This document shows, piece after piece, positions 7,689-13,899 of a stretch of 13,899 nt of DNA; positions within the stretch are counted from its first letter, which is position 1, and each line of letters begins with the position of its first letter. The position numbers and the translations under genes are program-made. The notes below the pieces were generated by a model. It was not told the origin of the DNA. It saw only the letters and a list, made by a program, of their open reading frames with translations, and searched no databases. Where the stretch lies: assembly GCA_025356715.1 (NCBI GenBank), contig JANXRU010000116.1:1-13899 (forward strand), given 5' to 3'. The DNA is from Bacteroidota bacterium (GTDB lineage: Bacteria > Bacteroidota > Bacteroidia > B-17B0 > B-17BO).

Positions 7689-8243
7689 CTAAAAACTCAA
7701 CCCTACTCCAACTCCTGCCCACAATTGAAAGTAATTTATATCAAACCCACAATTGCTAATTTGTCCACTAGCGGGTGTTAAAGCTGCTTTTAAAAAAAAA
7801 CCATCGTCTTGTTTTTGATATCGATACCCACATCTCAAAGTACTATAAGTAATTTTCTCCCATAAATAGTCTCCTGCTATTTTACAGTTTTCATTATATT
7901 GATTCTGTATGGTTAAGCCTAATCCAAATTCTATATGGTGTGGGTTTTTCAAGAGTATAAAATTTTGTTCTAAAACATAAGACTGCTCAACATAAACCCC
8001 ATGGGGATTTATAGCAAACCCAATTCTCCCACTCATTTTAAATTTTTCCTGATACAAATATATGCGCTCAAAATTCAAAGAGTACAATCCTCCATTCCCT
8101 CCAATTTCGACAAAAGCAGCGTTTTTAGTTGGATTTTTAATAAAATCACGTGGCGTTTTTAAAGCATAATCATCCTGAGCCATTAAATTAAAAATAAACA
8201 TAATGGAAAAAATAAAAACAAATATGTGTATTTTAAAATTCAA
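7689..8243 (-). CDS. Small outer-membrane beta-barrel-like protein, function unknown; TTG start
   Basis: A 184-residue protein. Residues 1-22 form a strongly hydrophobic signal peptide ending LMAQDD, a normal Bacteroidota cleavage context. The mature part has short amphipathic strand-like segments: AAFVEIGGNGGLYSLNFER, then FKMSGRIGFAINP, HHIEFGLGLTI and LWAGVGVGLSF. The last residue is Phe, as in many outer-membrane barrels. The start must be TTG at 8243. A TGA stop lies two codons upstream, and the first ATG (8201) would leave a signal peptide too short to work. I know no function for this type of protein. It heads a probable two-gene unit with the methyltransferase and is divergent from sdaA. 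Confidence 0.75.
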   Translation of the reverse strand: MNFKIHIFVFIFSIMFIFNLMAQDDYALKTPRDFIKNPTKNAAFVEIGGNGGLYSLNFERIYLYQEKFKMSGRIGFAINPHGVYVEQSYVLEQNFILLKNPHHIEFGLGLTIQNQYNENCKIAGDYLWEKITYSTLRCGYRYQKQDDGFFLKAALTPASGQISNCGFDINYFQLWAGVGVGLSF

Positions 8244-8247
8244 TAAT

Positions 8248-8255
8248 CAAACATA
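8248..8255 (-). promoter_or_regulatory. Candidate -7 promoter box, TATGTTTG (minus strand)
   Basis: This is an exact match to the Bacteroidota -7 consensus TAnnTTTG, read on the minus strand, ending 4 bp before the TTG start of the outer-membrane-like gene. There is no TTG at the expected -33 distance. If used, the transcript would be nearly leaderless, which is odd for this start, so the site or the start may be wrong. Confidence 0.3.
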
Positions 8256-8346
8256 CAAAATAAACACTTTAGGTCACCTCTAAAGTAACGGATTGTCATA
8301 AAATAATTATACATTCGATTTAACTTATTTACAACTATTTTATCAA

Positions 8347-8380
8347 TTGAATAATCAATTCGAAAAATTAAGTAAGTTTG
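8347..8380 (+). promoter_or_regulatory. Candidate sdaA promoter: TTG (-33) and TAAGTTTG (-7)
   Basis: TAAGTTTG at 8373-8380 matches TAnnTTTG exactly. A TTG at 8347-8349 lies 23 bp upstream, at the long end of the spacing I recall for Flavobacterium promoters. Transcription would start near 8385, leaving a leader of about 12 bases before the ATG at 8397. The region shows no riboswitch-like structure. Confidence 0.45.
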
Positions 8381-8396
8381 TTTTATAACTAATTTT

Positions 8397-9812
8397 ATGG
8401 AATATATTTCAGTTTTCGATATGCTAAAAATTGGGGTTGGACCCTCAAGTTCCCACACTCTTGGACCATGGAGGGCTGCTGAACAATTCCTAACAGAGCT
8501 TAAATCTCAACATATAATTGAAAAAATTACAAAAATAAAAATTGACTTGCACGGATCTTTATCACTCACTGGAAAAGGCCATGCAACTGATTTAGCTGTG
8601 TTACTTGGACTTTGCGGACAGAATCCTGAGACGATACCAGTTGAAGACATTCAAGGAATAACAAACTTTATAAAAGAAACCAACAAAATAAACCTCGCAG
8701 GAGAAAAGCTAATAGATTTTTCTTTTCAAGGCGATATTATATTCAATAAAACATTTTTACCGTTTCATCCTAATGGACTTGTATTTACAGCCTACTATGG
8801 TGACGACATTTATAAATCAACCTTTTATTCGGTTGGTGGCGGATTTATTGTTAAAGAAAATGCCATTAGTATTGATAAAAAAACTCGAGCCATATTTCCT
8901 TTTCCAATCGAAAAAGCAGACGAATTATTGAACTATTGTTTATCAACTGATAAAAAAATATCAGAAATTGTTTTCGAAAATGAAAAATCTATTCGCACAG
9001 ATTCTGAAATAAATAACGAACTACTTCGCATCTGGGATACCATGTTAGAATGTATTTACATAGGCTGTCACACTGAAGGAATTTTACCTGGGGGGCTTAA
9101 TGTGAAAAGACGGGCCTACGATATTCACCAACATATTAAAGGCGACTTACCCTACTCAACTCCAGTAGAATGGATGCAGACTATTAGGCAAACAGAAGTT
9201 AAATTTAGACAAATATTAAAGTGGGTTAGTTGTTTTGCATTAGCCGTTAATGAAGTTAATGCGTCTTTAGGCCGCGTAGTTACTGCCCCTACAAATGGTA
9301 GTGCTGGGGTTATTCCTGCGGTATTAATGTATTACTTAGTTATTGAAAATCATGAAGCTAATGAAAGCCATATTAAACAATTTTTGTTAGTTGCTGGAGA
9401 AATTGGTAGTATATTCAAAAAAGGAGCTACTATTTCAGCGGCCATGGGAGGTTGCCAAGCAGAAATTGGAGTATCAAGTGCTATGGCAGCTGCCGCTTTA
9501 TGTGAACTAATGGGTGGCACTCCAGAACAAGTGCTTGTAGCTGCTGAAATAGCAATGGAACATCACTTAGGTTTAACGTGCGATCCTATTGGTGGCCTTG
9601 TACAAATACCATGTATTGAACGAAATACAATGGGGGCTATTAAAGCCATTAACGCAGCAGAATTAGCTCTTGAAACAGATCCTAAAAACACAAAAGTACC
9701 CTTAGACAAAGTGGTAAATACTATGTGGGAAACAGCTAAAGATATGAACTCCAAATACAAAGAAACCAGTGAAGGTGGCTTAGCTATTGGAGTAAACATA
9801 CCTGATTGCTAA
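8397..9812 (+). CDS. sdaA: L-serine ammonia-lyase (L-serine dehydratase), Fe-S dependent, single chain
   Basis: It converts L-serine to pyruvate and ammonia with a [4Fe-4S] cluster, without pyridoxal phosphate, in the cytoplasm. At 471 residues it is the fused type 2 enzyme, like E. coli SdaA. The N-terminal beta domain opens with [20 protein letters not shown] and has the [15 protein letters not shown] substrate loop. The alpha domain holds [12 protein letters not shown] and the cluster cysteines Cys353 (GGCQAE), Cys395 (LTCDPIGG) and Cys406 (IPCIER). The final residue is Cys471. In the Legionella enzyme the C-terminal cysteine reaches into the active site as a fourth cluster ligand until serine displaces it, and this protein has the same terminal residue. 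It is transcribed away from the outer-membrane-like gene, probably from the TAAGTTTG promoter. The 205-bp gap to carB suggests it is a separate unit. Confidence 0.97.
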   Translation: MEYISVFDMLKIGVGPSSSHTLGPWRAAEQFLTELKSQHIIEKITKIKIDLHGSLSLTGKGHATDLAVLLGLCGQNPETIPVEDIQGITNFIKETNKINLAGEKLIDFSFQGDIIFNKTFLPFHPNGLVFTAYYGDDIYKSTFYSVGGGFIVKENAISIDKKTRAIFPFPIEKADELLNYCLSTDKKISEIVFENEKSIRTDSEINNELLRIWDTMLECIYIGCHTEGILPGGLNVKRRAYDIHQHIKGDLPYSTPVEWMQTIRQTEVKFRQILKWVSCFALAVNEVNASLGRVVTAPTNGSAGVIPAVLMYYLVIENHEANESHIKQFLLVAGEIGSIFKKGATISAAMGGCQAEIGVSSAMAAAALCELMGGTPEQVLVAAEIAMEHHLGLTCDPIGGLVQIPCIERNTMGAIKAINAAELALETDPKNTKVPLDKVVNTMWETAKDMNSKYKETSEGGLAIGVNIPDC

Positions 9813-10017
9813 ATCGAACCTATTTTTAATCTTTCAAAATTAGACTATCAATTTTTATACAATTGCTGTTTACAAAGCTTTGCCAAGTTTTTAATTAAAT
9901 GTTAAAATCTTAATAAGCCTAAAGTCTATCAAACTACTATCTTTACCAAGTTTGTTTTTTAGTTTTAAAAAAAACATTACAAAACTGGCAAAAAAACATT
10001 CGCATTAAATACATACA

Positions 10018-12828
10018 ATGAAAGATACAACTATAAAATCCGTTTTAATTATTGGTTCTGGCCCTATTGTTATTGGGCAAGCATGTGAGTTTGACTACTC
10101 GGGTTCTCAATCTGCAAAAAGTTTAAGAGAAGAAGGAATTGAAGTAACCTTAATTAATTCTAATCCTGCCACGATTATTACGGATAAAGTAACTGCTGAT
10201 CACATTTACTTATTACCTCTCGAAGTTAAATCAATTATTAAAATATTAGAGGAACGACAAATTGATGCAGTGTTACCTACTATGGGTGGACAAACAGCAC
10301 TTAACCTAGCCCTTAAATGTGATGATTTAGGGATTTGGAAAAAATACAATGTTAAAATGATTGGCGTTGATATTGATGCGATTAAAGTAACAGAAGATCG
10401 TGACTTATTCCGCATTCGAATGAACGAAATAGGAGTAGGAATGGCTCCATCAAAAATTGCTAAATCTTTTTTAGAAGGAAAATCGATTGCTCAAGAATTC
10501 GGATTCCCCTTAGTTATTCGCCCTTCATTTACCCTTGGCGGAAGTGGCGGATCTGTAGTTTATAAAAAAGAAGATTATGATCATTTATTAAATCGTGGCC
10601 TACAAACATCACCCATACATGAAGTATTAATTGATAAAGCAGTTTTAGGTTGGAAAGAATATGAATTAGAATTGTTACGCGATCAAAATGATAACGTTGT
10701 TATTATTTGCTCCATCGAAAATTTTGATCCGATGGGAGTGCACACGGGGGATAGTATTACTGTAGCGCCAGCGCAAACATTGAGTGACAGTACTTATCAG
10801 CGTATGCGTACCATGGCTATTAAAATGATGCGCAGTATTGGTAATTTTTCAGGTGGATGTAACGTTCAATTCGCAGTAAGCGATGATGAAAAAGAAGAAA
10901 TTATTGCTATTGAAATTAATCCTCGCGTATCTCGCTCATCAGCCTTAGCAAGTAAAGCTACTGGTTACCCAATAGCTCGTATTGCTAGTAAATTAGCCAT
11001 AGGATATACGTTAGATGAATTACAAAATCAAATCACTAAACAAACATCAGCATACTTTGAACCAACGTTAGATTATGTAATTGTAAAAATACCACGTTGG
11101 AACTTTGATAAATTTAAAGGTTGTAATCGTGAACTCGGTTTTCAAATGAAATCGGTTGGCGAGGTAATGGCTATTGGGCGTTCTTTTCAAGAGGCATTAC
11201 AAAAAGCTTGTCAATCATTAGAAATTAAGCGTAATGGTTTAGGGGCTGATGGAAAAGAAAATACGAATCAAGCAGAATTATTAGCTGGTTTAGAGCGCCC
11301 AAGTTGGAATCGATTGTTTATGATTTATGATGCCATGAAATTAGGGATCTCTATCAAAACCATACAAAAACTAACCCGCATTGATATGTGGTTTTTAGAG
11401 CAAATTGAACAAATGATTGCTTTAGAACATGAAGTTTCAAAATACAGATTAGCTGAAATCCCTAGAGATTTATTGTATGAGGTAAAACAAATGGGCTATG
11501 CTGATAGGCAAGTAGCTCATTTATTACGTTGTTTAGAAAGTGAAGTTTATAATAAGCGTAAGGAGATGAACATCAATCGCGTTTTTAAAATGGTTGATAC
11601 TTGCGCCGCAGAGTTCGAAGCAAAAACACCATACTACTATTCGTCTTTTGAAGATGAAAATGAAAGCATCCGCTCGGATAAAAAGAAAGTGGTTATCTTA
11701 GGCTCTGGCCCAAATCGTATTGGACAAGGTATTGAGTTTGATTACAGTTGCGTGCATGGTGTTTTAGCTGCTAAAGAAATGGGTTACGAAACTATTATGA
11801 TAAACTGTAACCCTGAAACAGTTAGTACAGATTTTAGTACGGCTGATAAATTATATTTTGAACCCGTATTTTGGGAACATATTTATGATATTATTTTGCA
11901 CGAAAAACCTGAAGGCGTTATTGTTCAATTAGGAGGGCAAACAGCTTTAAAGCTAGCAGAAAAACTAGAACGTTACGGAATTAAAATTATTGGAACCGAT
12001 TTTAAATCGTTGGATTTAGCGGAAGATAGAGGAAGATTTTCTAATTTATTAAAAGAAAATAATATCCCTTATCCAAAATTTGGAGTAATTACAGATGCAG
12101 AAGAAGCGATTACTTTATCGAAAGAATTAGGATTTCCTTTATTAGTTCGTCCGAGTTATGTGTTAGGCGGACAATCTATGAAAATTGTGATTAATGAAGA
12201 AGAGTTAGAACAGCACGTAGTAAAATTATTACATGATTTGCCTGGCAATCAAGTATTGTTAGATCATTTTTTACAAAATGCTATTGAGGCAGAATCAGAT
12301 TCTATTTGCGACGGCAAAGATGTTTATATTATTGGGATGATGGAACACATTGAGCCTGCGGGAATTCATAGTGGAGATAGTTATGCGGTGTTACCAACAT
12401 TTGATTTATCAGAAAATGTGATTAAACAAATGGAGCAACACACCAAAACTATTGCTGTGGCGCTTAATACAGTTGGGTTATTAAATATTCAGTTTGCTAT
12501 TAAAGACGAAATTGTGTACATCATAGAAGCCAACCCACGTGCATCTCGTACCGTACCTTTTATTGCTAAGGCCTACGACGAACCTTATGTAAACTACGCA
12601 ACTAAAGTTATGTTAGGAGCTAAAGTAAAAGATTTTAATTTTACTCCAAAGAAAAAAGGATACGCAATTAAAATTCCTGTATTTAGTTACGATAAATTCC
12701 CTGAAATACAAAAAGAATTAGGCCCTGAAATGAAATCAACTGGCGAAGCCATCTATTTTATTGATAGCTTACAAGATGAGTATTTTCAAAATATTTATAG
12801 CGAAAGAAATTTATATTTAAGTAAATAA
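10018..12828 (+). CDS. carB: Carbamoyl-phosphate synthase large subunit without the C-terminal allosteric domain
   Basis: It makes carbamoyl phosphate from bicarbonate, ammonia (passed from CarA) and two ATP, feeding pyrimidine and arginine synthesis. Two homologous ATP-grasp halves are complete. The first starts at SGPIVIGQACEFDYSGSQS, with the Gly-rich loop LGGSGGSVV at about 173 and EINPRVSRSSALASKATG near 300. The second starts at LGSGPNRIGQGIEFDYS (about 560), with VLGGQSMKIV at about 714 and EANPRASRTVPF at 837. The oligomerisation region lies between about 400 and 550. The protein ends at residue 936, just after LGPEMKSTGEA. E. coli CarB (1,073 residues) has an MGS-like domain beyond about 935 that binds UMP, IMP and ornithine. 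Here it is missing and no remnant follows in any frame. carA is not in the window. The 205-bp leader is AT-rich with only a weak -7 match (TATCTTTA, 9938-9945). Confidence 0.96.
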   Translation: MKDTTIKSVLIIGSGPIVIGQACEFDYSGSQSAKSLREEGIEVTLINSNPATIITDKVTADHIYLLPLEVKSIIKILEERQIDAVLPTMGGQTALNLALKCDDLGIWKKYNVKMIGVDIDAIKVTEDRDLFRIRMNEIGVGMAPSKIAKSFLEGKSIAQEFGFPLVIRPSFTLGGSGGSVVYKKEDYDHLLNRGLQTSPIHEVLIDKAVLGWKEYELELLRDQNDNVVIICSIENFDPMGVHTGDSITVAPAQTLSDSTYQRMRTMAIKMMRSIGNFSGGCNVQFAVSDDEKEEIIAIEINPRVSRSSALASKATGYPIARIASKLAIGYTLDELQNQITKQTSAYFEPTLDYVIVKIPRWNFDKFKGCNRELGFQMKSVGEVMAIGRSFQEALQKACQSLEIKRNGLGADGKENTNQAELLAGLERPSWNRLFMIYDAMKLGISIKTIQKLTRIDMWFLEQIEQMIALEHEVSKYRLAEIPRDLLYEVKQMGYADRQVAHLLRCLESEVYNKRKEMNINRVFKMVDTCAAEFEAKTPYYYSSFEDENESIRSDKKKVVILGSGPNRIGQGIEFDYSCVHGVLAAKEMGYETIMINCNPETVSTDFSTADKLYFEPVFWEHIYDIILHEKPEGVIVQLGGQTALKLAEKLERYGIKIIGTDFKSLDLAEDRGRFSNLLKENNIPYPKFGVITDAEEAITLSKELGFPLLVRPSYVLGGQSMKIVINEEELEQHVVKLLHDLPGNQVLLDHFLQNAIEAESDSICDGKDVYIIGMMEHIEPAGIHSGDSYAVLPTFDLSENVIKQMEQHTKTIAVALNTVGLLNIQFAIKDEIVYIIEANPRASRTVPFIAKAYDEPYVNYATKVMLGAKVKDFNFTPKKKGYAIKIPVFSYDKFPEIQKELGPEMKSTGEAIYFIDSLQDEYFQNIYSERNLYLSK

Positions 12829-12960
12829 CATTGTTTTGCTGGGAAAATTTTAAACACCAAAAAATCTACCAAATCAAATCATGTTTTCTACTGAATTTTT
12901 GTTAAAAAAATAACGAAAATCATTTGTTCTGTTCGTTTATAATTAAACATTTATCGTGTT

Positions 12961-13007
12961 GTTAGCGCTGCAGCATAACTAAATTTTAACCAGCCTTAGC
13001 GCAGGCT
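12961..13007 (+). other. Two short GC-rich dyads upstream of the small secreted protein
   Basis: GCTGCAGC (12967-12974), flanked by GTTA and TAAC, is a near palindrome. AGCCT (12992-12996) can pair with AGGCT (13003-13007) around the loop TAGCGC. They lie 18-64 bp before the ATG at 13025 and could be a 5' leader structure or a protein site. The stems are short, so this may be chance. The rest of the 196-bp gap after carB is AT-rich, with no recognisable element. Confidence 0.25.
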
Positions 13008-13024
13008 ATTAAACCAAATTCAAT

Positions 13025-13261
13025 ATGAAAAAAGTATTTTTAACAGTTGCAGTAGCTTTATTAGCTGGCTCATTCTCTACAGTAAAAGGACAAGAAGAGC
13101 CTAAAAAAACTACTGACAAAAAAGTAGAACACAAGGAAGAGCATAAAGGTGAGCACAAAGATCACAAAGATAATGGTGAGCACAAAGGTGAAGTAAAAGG
13201 TGAAGTAAAAGGTGAACACAAAGGTGAGCACAAAGATGGAACTGAAAAACCTAAAAAATAA
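13025..13261 (+). CDS. Small secreted protein of His/Glu/Lys tetrapeptide repeats, function unknown
   Basis: A 78-residue protein. Residues 1-22 are a clear signal peptide (MKKVFLTVAVALLAGSFS, then VKG before QEEP). The mature 56 residues are almost entirely Lys, Glu, His, Gly, Asp and Val, with no Cys, Trp or Tyr, so probably unfolded. From residue 34 the chain repeats xEHK units (VEHK, EEHK, GEHK), then five clean tandem units at 51-70: GEHK, GEVK, GEVK, GEHK, GEHK. Seven histidines sit at 36, 40, 44, 47, 53, 65 and 69. Regular His with Glu suggests weak divalent-metal binding or a charged periplasmic buffer, which is inference only. I know no named family. The signal peptide, the neat ATG and the terminator right after the stop all argue that it is a real gene. 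It is probably a separate unit from carB, 196 bp upstream. Confidence 0.75.
   Translation: MKKVFLTVAVALLAGSFSTVKGQEEPKKTTDKKVEHKEEHKGEHKDHKDNGEHKGEVKGEVKGEHKGEHKDGTEKPKK
13175..13234 (+). repeat. Five tandem 12-bp units inside the small secreted protein gene
   Basis: Five in-frame units of the form GGTGAnvACAAA or GGTGAAGTAAAA encode GEHK, GEVK, GEVK, GEHK and GEHK. The two middle units are identical at the DNA level and the others differ at few bases, so unit duplication by slippage is likely. Copy number may vary between strains. Confidence 0.85.
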
Positions 13262-13298
13262 AATAAAAAAGCCACAATATATTGTGGCTTTTTTATTT
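13261..13298. terminator. Bidirectional rho-independent terminator, perfect 38-bp palindrome
   Basis: GCCACAATATATTGTGGC (13271-13288) is self-complementary and is flanked by A-rich sequence on the left and its exact T-rich complement on the right. The palindrome runs unbroken for 38 bp from the last base of the small gene's stop codon. The hairpin followed by TTTTTT works on both strands. It serves the small secreted gene and the convergent outer-membrane-like gene, whose stop lies 26 bp away. Confidence 0.92.
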
Positions 13299-13323
13299 GT
13301 TTAAAAACAAAGAGACTATTTTA

Positions 13324-13899
13324 CTAATTATCGTCGGTTAAAATATGTTTAATTTGTTTTCTACACTTTTTACGTTTCATCAAGTAGTATCGAATATCTC
13401 TTTGGGTTCTTCCTAAATTTAACCAAACACCATAAGAATAATAAAACCCACTAAAATTAACATTCTTGTCGTTGTCTAATGCATTACGATATCCTGCGGA
13501 GCCAGCAATTCCAATCCATCTCAATGGCTTAATGGTTATACCAACACCTCCACCAATAATAAGCGTTCCTCCTTTTTTATCTACTAAAGGTGGTTTATTA
13601 GAAGGAGCATTTGGATCTACTAATTTTACTTCATATCCTCCTAAGCCTAATTCAAGAGGCATATCTAACTCAAAATAATGATAGTCTAAAATAGCATATT
13701 GATAAAAAATCGTTAAATAATTTAAACTCAATGTACGATTAGCATCAATGGTTGTAGTTGCATCACTTTTTTTAACAACGTTTTGATGAGAGTTTGCTCT
13801 TATTGAATATAACCCAAAACCAAATGTATGTCTATCTTTAAAAACCATACCTAATTGAAGACCTTGAACATTGACTGGCGCATCTTTAATAAAAGAGTT
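13324..13899 (-). CDS. Outer-membrane-like protein, partial (5' end beyond the window)
   Basis: The frame is open to the window edge, with no stop in the 17 codons before the internal Met at 13848, so that Met is probably not the start and the N-terminus lies outside. The 191 visible residues look like a Bacteroidota outer-membrane beta-barrel: LGMVFKDRHTFGFGLYSI, then LNYLTIFYQYAI, a short DMPLELGLGGYEV strand, LIIGGGVGITIKPLRWIGI and FYYSYGVWLNLG. Alternating small and aromatic residues fit membrane strands. After the last strand there is a basic tail (MKRKKCRKQIKH), which is unusual because many barrels end on an aromatic residue. The function is unknown. It converges on the small repeat protein across the palindromic terminator. 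Confidence 0.75.
   Translation of the reverse strand, partial: NSFIKDAPVNVQGLQLGMVFKDRHTFGFGLYSIRANSHQNVVKKSDATTTIDANRTLSLNYLTIFYQYAILDYHYFELDMPLELGLGGYEVKLVDPNAPSNKPPLVDKKGGTLIIGGGVGITIKPLRWIGIAGSAGYRNALDNDKNVNFSGFYYSYGVWLNLGRTQRDIRYYLMKRKKCRKQIKHILTDDN

Noticed and set aside
8240..8458. Minus-strand frame across the sdaA start and the divergent gap
   Set aside because: It overlaps the first 62 bp of sdaA and both promoter candidates, and its protein has no family resemblance.
9563..10415. Minus-strand open frames opposite sdaA (9563-9799) and carB (10206-10415)
   Set aside because: Both are antisense to strongly supported core enzymes and have no signal peptide, domain or promoter of their own.
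12829..13024. Frameshifted remainder of the CarB allosteric domain
   Set aside because: The 196 bp are AT-rich, too short for a 137-residue domain and show no MGS-like motif in any frame.
13466..13678. Plus-strand frame opposite the partial outer-membrane gene
   Set aside because: The minus-strand frame is longer, open to the window edge and has barrel-like strands. The plus frame is Pro-rich antisense sequence.

Overview
The window reads as ordinary chromosome from a low-GC member of the Bacteroidota, probably near the Flavobacteriia. The signs are a C-terminal type IX secretion (T9SS) sorting domain, signal peptides ending just before Gln, start codons with no Shine-Dalgarno sequence, two exact TAnnTTTG (-7) promoter motifs, and outer-membrane beta-barrel-like proteins with no named family. 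I see no transposase, integrase, phage gene, tRNA, rRNA or CRISPR array. Base composition looks even along the window.

Layout. At the left edge a minus-strand gene encodes a small secreted protein with an Ig/CARDB-like body and a T9SS tail. Divergent from it, a plus-strand run holds a cytoplasmic TPR-like protein of unknown role, purL (small form of FGAM synthase, de novo purine synthesis), a pirin-family bicupin, and 10 bp later a secreted DUF3887-alpha/beta hydrolase. This run meets a minus-strand pair head-on: a SAM-dependent O-methyltransferase, downstream of a small outer-membrane-like protein. The meeting point holds a GC-rich terminator-like hairpin and a 17-bp direct repeat. Divergent from the pair is sdaA (Fe-S L-serine dehydratase), then carB (carbamoyl-phosphate synthase large subunit, without its allosteric domain), then a tiny secreted protein made of GEHK/GEVK tetrapeptide repeats. 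The last gene converges, across a perfect 38-bp palindromic terminator, with a minus-strand outer-membrane-like gene cut by the right edge.

How the genes relate. purL and carB are the nitrogen-consuming core steps of purine and pyrimidine/arginine synthesis, and sdaA turns serine into pyruvate and ammonia. They are spaced as separate transcription units, so a shared metabolic theme is inference. The only likely co-transcribed pairs are pirin-hydrolase and outer-membrane protein-methyltransferase.

I looked for an undescribed multi-gene system and did not find a convincing one. The points most worth a second look are the tetrapeptide-repeat secreted protein, the CarB lacking the allosteric domain, the 17-bp direct repeat between convergent genes, and the uncharacterised TPR-like protein.
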